Positions 9,649 through 20,600 of a DNA stretch of 64,000 bases are shown one piece after another; the first letter of the stretch is position 1; each line of letters opens with the position of its first letter. The notes below the pieces were generated by a model. The model was not told the origin of the DNA and did not search any database. It worked only from the letters and a program-made list of their open reading frames with translations. This DNA comes from Gracilariopsis chorda. Lineage: Eukaryota > Rhodophyta > Florideophyceae > Gracilariales > Gracilariaceae. The position numbers and the translations under genes are program-made. Location of the stretch: NCBI GenBank assembly GCA_003194525.1, contig NBIV01000015.1, positions 434,001-498,000 of the forward strand, read 5' to 3'.

Positions 9649-11113
9649 TTACTGCAAATCTTGCGGGAGCATAGACGATTCGTAGAAAAGCAATTGACGT
9701 TTTTCTGTTTCGCCTGGTTCTGTTACATTTTGTACAACTTCCTTTGCGGCTGGGAAGCGGAATGGGTGCTTGCGGATATTCAGATACTGGCGTTTCGGGG
9801 ACTAAAATTTGAAGCAAAGGAGGAGAAGACAGTTAGCAAAGCGTTGCAGGCAACTGAGTACGGGGTGAACAACGTACCGGATCATTCATGATTTGTGGGT
9901 AGTTATCAAACAAAATGTACTTGATGTCTTGGTTCTTGGCCTTGACGAAGAAGCTCCAAATGCGGCCATAAGCGATATGTGGCAATGTATCCCATGCAAA
10001 CAGCAGCTCAGTACCATCCTTGAAACCCGATCTCCACCACTGGTCAGTGATGAACTCGACGTAGGACATACCTTGAAACTTTTCCTTTGCCACGTCCAAT
10101 TGGTCTCCGTCCGGAAGGCCACAATAATACTTGAAGCCCCAGAGCTCATTTGCAGCTCGTTTGAGGACGAGTGGCATCCAATCGAGATTTCGGGCGCAGG
10201 ACACGTCGTAGGTAGTACGGATTTTATACTTTCTGAGGTACTTGTAAAACATGAGACAGACGCGTTGATTATCATCTGGACATTCTATTGAAGTGGTGCC
10301 TTCATTCTCCTTACCCTTAGTATCTTGGAACCATTGCCAGAAGTTCTGACCAGAACCCGGATGAGCGCCGTGGTCGGATTTGGAGGAGTGGTGAGATGTG
10401 GTGGATGACGGGGTGGACTCGCTCCGTTTGGAAGGTTCTGTGGCTGTGTCGTCTCCACTATCGGCTGGTTGCTTTTCCAGGTCTAGGAGGGAAGAAGACA
10501 CGGCGGAATGCGTGTGATGTGCATGGAAATGCTTCTTCTTGAGGGGGTGAAACGTCGAAGAGGTTCGTGGCGTACCGGCAGCGGTACTGTTCAAGGAAGC
10601 TGCACGTGAGATAGGGCGCGGTGGAAGCGTAGCTGGTTTAGCCTTCTGGGGTGTATTCGGTACGGAAACAGGGGTTACCGCCGATGAAACAGCGGCTTTC
10701 GCACCAACAGTTGCAGGCGGCGTAGCAGCGGCAGCAGCATGAGGGGACGCGTTTGGCTTTGGCGGGGGAGACGCGGCGGGAGGAGGCGGAGGCGGAGGCG
10801 GGGCGACAGACGAGGTTCTGGCGGGGGAAGAGAAGGCTCTGGAGGGGGGCGTAATACAAACAGCTCGTAACAAAGCAGGAAGAAGAAGACGGATGCGGCG
10901 GCGGCTCGCGGACCGGGCTGTGCGTGGCGGCGCAACTTGTTGTGCGCGGCTGGGCGACGACGACGACTCGTGCGGGCAGAGCTCATTCCGGCTGGCTACT
11001 GGCGCCGGAACACAAGCGAGACACACGCATGTCGATGTGTTTGCGCTTCGCCCCGCGTTGCTTTCGCTTCGACGGGTGCGAGCGCGCGCTGCCCGAATTG
11101 GCGCGAGCTGCAC
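9649..11113 (-). CDS. Two-exon orphan protein with a conserved-looking aromatic C-terminal domain
   Basis: Two exons: about 11113-9878 and 9801-9649, joined across a 76-nt intron (9877-9802, GTACGT donor and TTTTAG acceptor). The splice removes an early stop and adds 50 residues (SPKRQYLNIRKHPFRFPAAK...) ending in TAA. The first 230 residues are low-complexity (Ala/Pro/Ser/Arg, a Pro run, a His-rich patch), possibly a targeting region plus disordered linker. From NFWQWFQDTKGKENEG onward the protein is well-ordered looking, with many Trp, Tyr and Phe (LRKYKIRTTYDVSCARNLDW, ITDQWWRSGFKDG). I recognise no family. The start is uncertain: the frame is open to a GTG at 11113 but has no ATG before the domain, so a further 5' exon is possible. 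It is divergent from SLY1. Confidence 0.7.
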
Positions 11114-11288
11114 AGGCTGACAACGCGCAATGCATCATGCGCCGTGTCGTTTCAATTTGTTCCAACACGGCTTGAGCTGATCTGTTTTGCAGATGCGATT
11201 TCGCCTTTCGATTCGCTGCGTGAGAGCAGCGCTTGCGCTTCGAAGCGGGGAGCGGTGCGACAGGCGGTGTGCGCGGCGAACGGCGACA

Positions 11289-13283
11289 ATGCGCGCCATG
11301 GGGACGGCGTCGCGCACGACTTCTTTCGCGTTGCGAAAGACACAAAGACGAGTGCTGAAGCAGGTGCTATCAGCGCCGGTGACCACAAACTGGCAGATCG
11401 TGCTCGTCGATTCGTTTTCAAAGGCGTTGCTAAACGCGCTCTTCTCCCCGTCCGAGCTGCGAAGTCTCGCCGTTACGTTGCTCACCCCCGTCGAAGCGGC
11501 CACACAAGCCGTGCCTGACGCGCCTGCGTTATACGTGCTCACGCCTACTCCAGAGAATATTGCACATCTCGCGCAGCATCTCACCCCGCCGGCGCGCTTT
11601 CATCATGCGCGACTCGCTTTCGTTAGCGCTGCGCCGCGCGCTTTGCTTGTTGCGCTTGCTGCACAACTGCCTGTTCCATCCCCTGTTACCTCCTGTCTAG
11701 ACTTGTATTCCCACTTTATAAGTCTGGATCATAACCTCTTCACGCTGCATATGCCCCGTTCATACCTCCGTTTAGCTTTGTCGTCGCCCGCTCAGCCCTT
11801 GTCTCACATTCTGGATCGTATTGTTTCTGGTATCTTTTCCGTGCTCGTTACTTTGGCGGTCGTTCCTATTATTCGCGCCCAGCCTGGAGCCGCTGCAGAA
11901 GCAGTTGCTGTTCGTCTCGACGCCAAACTTCGTTCAAGTCTCTCTCTCTTCCAGTCAGCTTCGCTGCCGAACCGAGCCTTATCATTCCGGAGGCCCCTGT
12001 TACTCCTCCTCGATCGACATATCGACTTTCTCGCCATGTTCCATCACACCTGGACCTATCAAGCCTTAGTACACGACTGTCTCAGCATGCACCTCCACAC
12101 CGTCAAACTTCCGCCGTCAAAAGACGCAAACACGTCTGAAGTCAACTATGTCCTGGACAAAGACCGAGATTCTTTCTGGCGTCAAAACGCATCAGCCCCG
12201 TTTCCAACCGTCGCAGAATCCATCGAACAAGCACTTTCAGAATACCGAGCCCACGTCGATCATATCAACCAGAAAGCCACCCCAGATACCCCATCTCAAA
12301 ATTCTCTTCGTACAGATCATCTTGCAAACGCCATCTCCTCGCTACCCGAACTCTCCAAACGAAAACAAAATATTGATATTCATACTAACATTGCAACTGC
12401 TTTACTTCACAATATTAACCGACGCGCGCTTGACACCTTTTTCGAGCTCGAAAGTCGTATCTTTGCGGAACGTACTTCTGTCTCTTCTCTTGCTGCACAA
12501 CAGTATAAACTCCCTATGCTTGAACTACTCAAGGGCGTGCGAGAGACTGCTGCGGGGGAAAAACGTGGTCAGGGTACCTCGAATGATCGACTTCGTCTGT
12601 TTCTCATTTACTACACCGTCTTTGGTAGCCATCTGTCCGAATCCGACGTTCAGGAGTTTCGCTCCGTACTGGACGACGAGGGCGTTGACACCTCTCTCAT
12701 TCACTATATTCAACGCAAACAAGGCTTTCGACATGATCTCGTCAACAACACTTCTACCCTTGCTGGGGGTTCCATTAATGCTGCAAGACTGAGAGGACTC
12801 ATGACCAATGTTGTCAACCGCGGTTACCGCAGCTTTGCCAATGTCGCTCAGAACGCAAAGAAGCTCATTACAGACCATAACGATTCTTTTCCTGTTGCAA
12901 ATACCTTGCAGATGTTCATGAGCGAGCAAGCTAGAGCGAGAAACGAAGCGCTTGCAAGCCAGGTGTTGGATGGATATCTTCTGTTTGATCCCAAACTCAT
13001 GCCTTCTGCAGACGACATCATGCAACAAAATGGAAATGCAACCTATTCGGACCAAGAAAAACGGCTTTCTGCAAGCAATTCTCACAGGATGGTTTTCTCG
13101 GACGCTATTGTATTTGTTGTGGGTGGGGGGAATTACGTAGAGTATGACAATTGCATGGAGAGCCTTAGCTCCACGTCCAACTCGACAAGCTCAAAAAACA
13201 TCTTGTATGGCACAACAGAGCTCATGACTGCGGAGGGCTTCCTAGATCAACTCACCACAATTGCCGATAGAGACGATACTTAG
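11289..13283 (+). CDS. SLY1: SLY1/SCFD1, Sec1/Munc18 protein of ER-Golgi traffic
   Basis: About 664 residues, intronless. SM proteins clasp SNARE bundles; Sly1 works with the ER/Golgi syntaxins. The Sly1 N-terminal helix is present (LRKTQRRVLKQVLS), then WQIVLVDSFSKALLNALFSP and APALYVLTPTPENIAHL, matching the family block order. Further along are RPLLLLLDRHIDFLAMFHHTWTYQAL cut by normal family spacing, LRLFLIYYTVFG, and the C-terminal strand VFVVGGGNYVEYDNC typical of SM proteins. ATG codons at 11193, 11289 and 11298 are all in frame; 11289 or 11298 puts the start just before the conserved helix and avoids a Cys/Arg-rich extension. The stop is 84 bp from the convergent GTPase gene. Confidence 0.93.
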   Translation: MRAMGTASRTTSFALRKTQRRVLKQVLSAPVTTNWQIVLVDSFSKALLNALFSPSELRSLAVTLLTPVEAATQAVPDAPALYVLTPTPENIAHLAQHLTPPARFHHARLAFVSAAPRALLVALAAQLPVPSPVTSCLDLYSHFISLDHNLFTLHMPRSYLRLALSSPAQPLSHILDRIVSGIFSVLVTLAVVPIIRAQPGAAAEAVAVRLDAKLRSSLSLFQSASLPNRALSFRRPLLLLLDRHIDFLAMFHHTWTYQALVHDCLSMHLHTVKLPPSKDANTSEVNYVLDKDRDSFWRQNASAPFPTVAESIEQALSEYRAHVDHINQKATPDTPSQNSLRTDHLANAISSLPELSKRKQNIDIHTNIATALLHNINRRALDTFFELESRIFAERTSVSSLAAQQYKLPMLELLKGVRETAAGEKRGQGTSNDRLRLFLIYYTVFGSHLSESDVQEFRSVLDDEGVDTSLIHYIQRKQGFRHDLVNNTSTLAGGSINAARLRGLMTNVVNRGYRSFANVAQNAKKLITDHNDSFPVANTLQMFMSEQARARNEALASQVLDGYLLFDPKLMPSADDIMQQNGNATYSDQEKRLSASNSHRMVFSDAIVFVVGGGNYVEYDNCMESLSSTSNSTSSKNILYGTTELMTAEGFLDQLTTIADRDDT

Positions 13284-13367
13284 CTCTTTTTATGCTTCAA
13301 TTGTGTAACTGCAGAGCGTTGGGAGGGTAAATGTGGAAAGTGCTAAGATTAACTATTATACACTGTG

Positions 13368-14276
13368 CTATGAGAAGCCTATCATCATGTGCCCGTGGCT
13401 GTGTCGTGAGGACAGCCGTTGAGAAGATGATGGTGGCTTCCGTTTGGCGGAGTCCGCTACCTTTTTCAGAAATGCAGCAAGCTTCACGTCATGAGCGGCG
13501 TTATTCGCATGCAAACGTAAATGAGGAACCGCCTGAGGATGGTCATGGAGGAAATCGCGTTGTAGATCATCACGGTCAACTAAATCAGCCTTCATACCAA
13601 CAATTGCAACTGGCACGGTACTTGTTGCTAGGAACATTCTCTCCGCTTCTCTGTCGATTGATGAGTTGGTCCATACCCCGGTTTCGTTCAGTATTAGACG
13701 AAACAACCTCATCAATAGCCTCAGCGCTTCGCGACCTGCTTGTATCGGCGATACCGCACCGTGAGAGAAGAAAGCTTGCCGCCAAAGAAAACGTAGTTCG
13801 TTAAGAGCGCCCCGACTTCGAACGTGAATGTCGCTTCCATCTAGTCTGCCCCCAGATTCTACAGCGCCTGCATCTCCCAGATGCACCATCACTTCCGGGA
13901 CCCAAACGCAGCTGACCGAGGAGCGTGTGGCAGGGTCAGATACGTCGTAAACGAATAGCACGGCGTTATACCGCGTGTGAGAGAAGAACAGTTTTCGCCC
14001 GTGTTGAAAATGTGGGCTGCCGGGAATGTCGTAAAACTCTTGGATATGATCTTCGAAAGCGCGAACGGAAATTCGACATGCCATGGGTGGCTTCGCATCG
14101 TGAGTTAACCCACACAGAGCTCGCACGAGCGTCTGGCGTTCGGGTTAGACTTCATGTTTCTTTCGCTTTTTCGCTTCAGGATTATTTCCAATGCTGATCA
14201 TGTTTGTTTACCTTACCGATTTGCCGACGTTGTCATCCCCAACAACCAAAATGCGGATTGTGTTCGTGGGTTCCAT
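13368..14276 (-). CDS. RABL3: RABL3-like small GTPase (two exons)
   Basis: Exon 1 is 14276-14217 (20 codons, MEPTNTIRILVVGDDNVGKS); exon 2 is 14132-13368. They join in phase 0 across an 84-nt intron (14216-14133, GTAAGG..GCCAG). Splicing recreates the P-loop GDDNVGKSTLVRALCG, which matches the Gly-x4-Gly-Lys-Ser/Thr signature and the Leu-Cys that follows it in RABL3. Downstream, CRISVRAFED and EFYDIPGSPHF correspond to the switch region with the RABL3-type D-[IV]-x-G-S. NAVLFVYDVSDPAT and VPVAIVGMKADL are the remaining G motifs (the guanine-specificity motif is MKAD in place of NKxD). RABL3 lacks C-terminal prenyl cysteines, as here. Total about 274 residues. Confidence 0.88.
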
Positions 14277-14892
14277 GGGTCTTTCCAGGGCGAGAAGTCC
14301 GCGATGACAGGGCCCTGCATCAGTTGACCAAGTGCGAAGCGTAGCCAGGATGCCTTTTTTTTGGAGTCGCCTGTTTCGAAAATGAACTAATTTTGAGATA
14401 TATCTCTGCAGCCCCTAAGACGACGTGTCCGGACGCACCGTTCTAACTCCGTAGCTATGAGTTGATCTTTCACATCTCTTGACATGCGAGTAAATGGTGG
14501 GCACCACCCCTTGTTAAAGGGATTGCTAACCATCGTCAACCTTCGGTACCAGCTTGGCGGCTTCTGGCGACATCCTATTGAGGCAGGAAGCATAAATGCT
14601 CGCATTTGAGTGATAGACTCGGTAGCTAACCAACAACCCGTTATCCCCGGGAATTTACATTTCGACCTGACTCAGATATCTTGATAGAGGCGGTCGCTTC
14701 GCCCACTGCATCATGCAAACTAAATTCTAAATGTCCAGAAGTGGAGCATGACAGACAAGGCGAAACGTGGTTAAGCGGCTTGCTTCATAATTTACACATG
14801 AGCGCTTCTTATTAGTCTGTAGCTGAACAGGTGGCACGCCTGTGCCACCAACACGTCAAGTCATAAAATATCAATTTGCAAGAACGATACAA
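14277..14892. other. Intergenic, nothing recognised
   Basis: 615 bp between the RABL3-like start and the armadillo gene's stop, both on the minus strand. It should hold the RABL3-like promoter and the armadillo gene's 3' UTR. A short ORF at 14387-14605 (-) has no protein-like features. Confidence 0.4.
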
Positions 14893-16722
14893 TTAGCTTC
14901 GGTTTCTACCCAACGGCAATGGCATGGATCGCAATCTCTGAAGTCTCTTTTCTTGCTCATCGCCACTTCGACCACGATGCAATGACCTTACAGGACGCAA
15001 CGCCCGTTCCAAGCTCGACTTGTTGCTCCAGTCGCGGAGATCTGAGCTGCCAAGACTGGCTACACTTCTCTCGTCATGTTCCAGTGCTCGTATAAGAGTA
15101 TTTACCTGAGTTTCCACACGCGGATTCCCTTCATGGGCTTTTCTTAGCCTTCTCGCCAGCTGGTTGATGTCACCACTTCCTTCCTGCACTTGTGAAGCGA
15201 AGCCTCGATTTGCTGCCATGCTGACAAAAATCGCTACGCTATGTTCAGCAACGCCGGCAAGTGCTTCACCATGTACACGAGCAACATCAAGCACGACGGC
15301 GATACCTCTATGTTTCAGTAAGTTTCGTTGGTTCTGTACGACACCATCGAGCAAGTTACGAAGCAAACGACAGGCGTCTTCCACCACGCGACCAACTTCT
15401 TTGTACGCCTCCTCAGACATGATGCGTAACGTTGCCTCAATTGCGCCAGACCTCCCAGCAAAAATCTTGCTTGCCATGGAATCGAACGTGGCGTTGCATA
15501 GGGCTTTCAGAAAATAACATACACCGTCTGGGGAGGCCGTAGTACACTCGTTCATGATGTTAACCACAGTTCGGATTGTACCACTGCTTCCTAGAATCTC
15601 ACGGTTCTTTCTGCGGAAAGCAAGATGTCGTACAGCAGCGCATCCCTTCACGCTGATGGCCAGTTGCCCCCGATGGGCGTCCATGATGGCAGTCATGGCC
15701 TGAATACCGTTTGCTTGCCCAAAGAGTTCTTTGTTGCGATCATCTTCGACGACAACACGCGTGAGCGACATTCCGACTTCCGAAAGCTTCTCAGAGCGTA
15801 CGTTCTGCTGTAACGTTGATACGAGTACTTCAATACCTCCAGCCGTGCGCAACCGTTCCATCCCGTACGGTGAACGGCTTGCGATGTTGGTGAGAGCTAT
15901 CAGCGCATTGCTCTGTACAGTTTCAGAGCAAATATATCTCTCGAGAGCCGTTAGCAGTACCTCCACAGCACCCGAAGCGACAGAAGTCTCCTGCTCCCCA
16001 GCATCCGAGCGATTTGTGAAGTTTCGTATGGCAAGACATCCCCAGGCCTGAATCTGTTCGACATCCTGATGCGCTGAAAGAGCAGCGACGACTACTTTTA
16101 ATCCACTGCACTTCATCACAGCTTCCTTATTAGTGCGATTACGGAAAGCTAGGTTTGCAAGTGTAAGACAACCCTGTGTTTGGATGCCAGCACGTAATGA
16201 ATGAGACCTCATAATCTCAACTACGGCCTCTATACCGCCATTCTCACCTATGCATTTCCGACAGTTTTCGGATACAGTCAGACGTCGGAGAATAGTGAGA
16301 GCACGATCAGCCACCTTCGGATCGCTTCGATGTTGACGCATTGCCTCTACAATGAGCGGGATGATCACTTCCTTTGGGCTCAATCCGCCGGCCAGGTCCG
16401 ATGGACTGTCTTGATATTCATAAGTCTGCTTACCAAGGCGTTCGAAAGCAGCCGCGACGCGTTCCCCTCTTTCACTGATACTTGCATATTCCTCAGAGAG
16501 GGAAGTGTCAATCGGCGGAGAGGCATCTCGGCTGGACGCCACATCCTCCTGTCTCTCAGGACTTTGAGTGGTTCGAAGAGGTGGAGATGCTCTTGTTCGT
16601 GGACGGTGGATATTTCTAGCAGGTGGGAGAGGTGGCTTTCCGTGCGAAGTGTTCGGAGGAGCTGGAGGAATTGCAGACGGGGAATCAATGTCATCAAATC
16701 GCAAAGCGGTCGGTACTGTCAT
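14893..16722 (-). CDS. Armadillo-repeat protein
   Basis: About 609 residues from ATG at 16722. The first ~100 residues are Pro/Ser/Arg-rich. From about residue 110 a series of ~42-residue armadillo repeats follows, recognisable by blocks such as GGIEAVVEIMRSHS, QGCLTLANLAFRN, WGCLAIRNFTNRS, SNALIALTNIAS and GGIEVLVSTLQQN. It ends with a basic Ser/Arg-rich tail. Armadillo superhelices are protein-interaction scaffolds; the overall arrangement is like the unassigned ARM proteins of algae and oomycetes, so no partner can be named. The same reading frame stays open upstream of 16722 to a stop near 17000 with Ser/Asp-rich content, so the true N-terminus may be longer (see next entry). Confidence 0.85.
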   Translation of the reverse strand: MTVPTALRFDDIDSPSAIPPAPPNTSHGKPPLPPARNIHRPRTRASPPLRTTQSPERQEDVASSRDASPPIDTSLSEEYASISERGERVAAAFERLGKQTYEYQDSPSDLAGGLSPKEVIIPLIVEAMRQHRSDPKVADRALTILRRLTVSENCRKCIGENGGIEAVVEIMRSHSLRAGIQTQGCLTLANLAFRNRTNKEAVMKCSGLKVVVAALSAHQDVEQIQAWGCLAIRNFTNRSDAGEQETSVASGAVEVLLTALERYICSETVQSNALIALTNIASRSPYGMERLRTAGGIEVLVSTLQQNVRSEKLSEVGMSLTRVVVEDDRNKELFGQANGIQAMTAIMDAHRGQLAISVKGCAAVRHLAFRRKNREILGSSGTIRTVVNIMNECTTASPDGVCYFLKALCNATFDSMASKIFAGRSGAIEATLRIMSEEAYKEVGRVVEDACRLLRNLLDGVVQNQRNLLKHRGIAVVLDVARVHGEALAGVAEHSVAIFVSMAANRGFASQVQEGSGDINQLARRLRKAHEGNPRVETQVNTLIRALEHDERSVASLGSSDLRDWSNKSSLERALRPVRSLHRGRSGDEQEKRLQRLRSMPLPLGRNRS

Positions 16723-17636
16723 GGACTTTGGAGCGCGCGGATGGGCAGAGAGTGTGACAGGACTTCGGCGGGTAGATGAATGCGTGTTGTATGTCAATGG
16801 TTGCGAGAATTTTGTCGGGGCTGGGTCCCTAACGTTGGGTGAGGCGATTTCATTGTGAGCGGACGGAAAGCTGCTATCTGACTCGGAGTCAGAACTGACG
16901 AGTGAATGGGCGTGCTCATCTCCCGGGGAATCAGACTCGGGGTGTGACGAGTGAGTGACGGATGTATTGACGATCGGGAGTGTGATGTTAATATGGGACT
17001 AGTGATTGGCGAGTCATCAGAAAGAAAGGTGGGGGGGAGTTTGTGATAGAAGGTTGGTGTTTCGGGTACAAAGGTCGGGCGGGGGAGTGTGATCCGAGTG
17101 AGTGTCCGCAGCTGGAAGAGCATCGATTTCAAATCGGACGGTGTGCGGCTTGAAGGGAGAGGTAATAGGGGCTGATAGAGGTTGATCTGCACGCTGTAAA
17201 GGGGATTTAGAGATGGTCGAGCCGACCGTGGAAGCTGATTGGGACGTGCCCGTGACGGGAGATTGAGGGATGGACTTCCTGGAAGAGGCTGTGAGTGAGG
17301 GATTTGCGCTGGGCCCGGAGTCATCGTCTGTCTCTGCGGCCATGTGAGTGGGGTCGATTATGGTGGAGAGCTTGTGGGGGGCTCGGAGCGGACGTCGTCA
17401 TGAGGGTGTGACGAAGAGTCGCGATGGATTGGCGGAGGTGGTATTGGGGAGCGAGCATACCGGGCGTATGATGGAGCGGTGGAGGAGGCGCGGCGTGATG
17501 GGGGTTGGTCGGAATGGCGCGAATGGTCCTTCTTACGAGGGAAGAGGTGGGAGAAGCGGCGGGAAAGCAGGGAGCCGAGGTTGAGTCGTCGACGAAGACG
17601 GGTGGAGGAGTTGGGAGACTTTGCGGAGGAGTCCAT
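16723..17636 (-). other. Possible 5' exons of the armadillo gene
   Basis: Upstream of the armadillo start the same frame encodes a Ser/Asp/Pro-rich stretch (HPESDSPGDEHAHSLVSSD) back to about 16998. After three stops it is open again as MAAETDDDSGPSANPSL from 17343 to 17017. Another frame at 17636-17358 reads MDSSAKSPNSSTRLRRR. All have disordered, basic or acidic protein-like composition on the same strand. A GTAAGA donor near 17538 and an acceptor ending GCCGCAG near 17337 would join the last two in frame. I find no good donor to bridge the stops near 17010. One multi-exon N-terminus is plausible, not shown. Confidence 0.35.
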
Positions 17637-20600
17637 GGGAATGGGCAGAGTGCGAGGGAGAAGCGAGGCGCGATGGATGTGAACAGATGGGCGTGCGGGA
17701 CGTGGCGTGTGCCAAACTTTATATCTACGCGCGGGAGGGCGACGACAGTTGCGTACGGAACGTTTGGCGGACTTTAGCGGCTCGCGGGGAGCTTTTGGCG
17801 GAGGACTCGGGCGCGTTGGCGCGTGATATTGACGGCGTATGGTATAATAGGCGGCCGCGCTGCAGCTGCGGCGCGTGGCGGCGTGACGCGTGGATTATTT
17901 TTTGGTTATGCGCGCGCCGCGCACTCTCAAACGCGCGCACGTGTTTGATAGCGCCGCCGCTCGCCTGGCATCCGTGTGCGCCAAACACGTAATTGCTATT
18001 TGTATGTGCGATAAAAGTTACACTGTGTTATCGCCGCCGTCGCTTCTCTCACTCCCGCCCTCCCCCAATCTGGCCGTCCCTTGGTGCCCCAACACGCCTC
18101 TCCCTCCCTTCCCCCGTCGCGTACTGTAGCTGAGGTTAGGGTTTCACTGCCCGCTCAACTGCCCCCGTCGACAGCCGTCGCTGTGTCGTGCTCCCAGCGC
18201 CCCGAATGCCCACCCCGCCAACGGTCCGCGACTGTTGAACGACTTGCAGTAAGTAGAGCTTTTGTTATCACATGTTTCAACGTCGTGCGTGTGCCACACT
18301 CCCACCTCAACCGCGATACCATCCACGATGCTGAGTAAATTCGCTCGCGACCCTACGAGAATGCTTGAAACCAGGGGCCCAGGAGGCTCAGTTTAAATAA
18401 AAAAGAAACAAAGACTGCATTGTTTCACAGAGAGCACAAGATAAAGTTGCGCTTCTCGTACGACAAACACCTTTGCATGACACTAGCTAGTGTAGTGGAA
18501 AGAGTCCTCGTGCACCCAACTGCCTTTTACGTGCATCTGTCTCGTACAGTAACTGTTTAGCCTGTAACATTCTCAACCTACATGGCTCAGCACTATGTTT
18601 TTGTCTCTAACCCGATGCTCAACCCCATGCTCAGCCCGATCATCGCTCGTCTCCTCGCGCATGCAGCCCAACTTGCTTTTCGGTGAGGAATGACTTGGCG
18701 CGTAGCATGGGACATTACATAGGGAGTGGATCAGGGCACCGATAAAGGTACAGTATCGCCCCGCGTGATTCGTCCGTACAGGCAACGAAATCCGGTTCGG
18801 CACCTCAAGAAGGCCTAAGTTAGTGCTGCACCCGTAACGCGCTATTTAAAGCTGTCGTTCCATCCGTTTATATCTTCCATCGCACTCTTCCGCGTTGTTC
18901 AACGCATACTGTAGGAATATATATGCCAAGGGTACCTACCGCCCTGGAGGCACTTGTGAGTCAAAAGTTGCGACCACGAGACTTTTCACCGGCGAGCCGT
19001 TGCGCGCAACTCCGGCCCGCGTCTCGCCCGTCGCGTTACATACGACATTCGCTTCTTTGAGATTCCCCATGCGCGAAGATCACAATGCCTGCCCTGGCTA
19101 CACAGTTCCAAAATCTTGAAACAGTCTCGCGTCTCTGCACGTCCATGGAAATGGCAGCTGCCTGAACATCCCACATTTCGAAATGAAAGATCTCAACTAT
19201 TAAAGCTGTGGTGCTCTGTGACGAAGCACAACCCAGTAATTTTACAAGGAGACCGTCGGTCGCAATCGCGTCACATTCACACGGAAACTTTATATGTAAG
19301 TAAGCTATCTCTACTAGCTAGCGAACGGCGAGCTCTTCAGGAAGTATTATATTTTATACGGACAAGGTGCCGTTGGTACAGTGTAGGAACGCCACACAGA
19401 TACAGCGATGACGTTAAGTTATAGAGTTACGCATTGCAAGTGTTCAGCACCATGTGCGGAGGAACACTTCTAATTTGTCGTTTCATATTTTTTGCACAGA
19501 AACAACATTATCTCTTTTCTCTCTCGGAGCGGCGGAAACCCCATTCGCAGCATGCAACACACATAGCTATCTATGGCACACACATCGTTCAAACGACGAC
19601 AAGCTCGTACCTATACGTGTTGCAAGACAGTGTACAGAGTTTGAGCGGAATGGTTTGAGAACTTCTCTCTACATGGAACAAAAAGCTGGAGCTATTCAGG
19701 TACAAAGGTACCTGACAAACCCACATTTTGGTCCTTTGCGCAGCCTTAAACTTTGTAAGGCCGGAATTGCGAAGGCGTTCCTTGAAGTCTCTCTGAGAGA
19801 ATATATACCGCTGTTGACATGTGCGAAAAATTAAAGTCATATTCAGAAACGGCATTGTTTGGCGAAGTCAGTTGTTTCTCTTCTCCTCTCTAAACTACCA
19901 GACCTCTTGTATTGAAACATTCCTTTCTCGTAGTGCGCTTATTGAGCTATTAAAGGAAGCTTCCAGAACTCAAGGAGGCCAAAGAAGAGCCAAGTTTTGG
20001 CTTCTGAGAACCATGCGACCAACAAAAGTAACTCCATCCAATGAATTATTGTTTAAACACTGCCATCCCCTTACCTTTCTACTACTGGTTATGTGCGTTG
20101 TCCCTGTAGGACTGCTTTACTTTTATCTCCCAGCCCGAAATTATACTGGCAACCTTTAAAACTGCAACTTAGTTGAAGGAAGCACCTTCGCCCGGCTCCC
20201 TGACAGCAGACAATCCTTGGTATAGCCCGAAATTGCACAAAGTTTACAAACCTCCTTTGAAGCAAGCATTTGTCAATTCAGTCGTCAACTACAAACAGCA
20301 TCGGATGATGAACCATACCGTTCCATCAAGACGATGCGAGACAAGTCTTTAAGACTAACCCCACTTTTGCCACTCAGACCGTAAAACTATCCTTGTGACT
20401 ACCAGTTATCCGTAGAAGGATATCACTATTCACTCATTCATGATCATACTGGTCAACAATCTGCTCATGAGAGCGTTGAAGACACCGGTGTAAACTGAGC
20501 TCAAAAAACATCATGGTTGACCAGCCTTGTTCAGAATGCACCTCGCATACAGAAAGGTGGCAACACTCCATCCACCTTCGGTGCCGTCGATACCCTTTAC

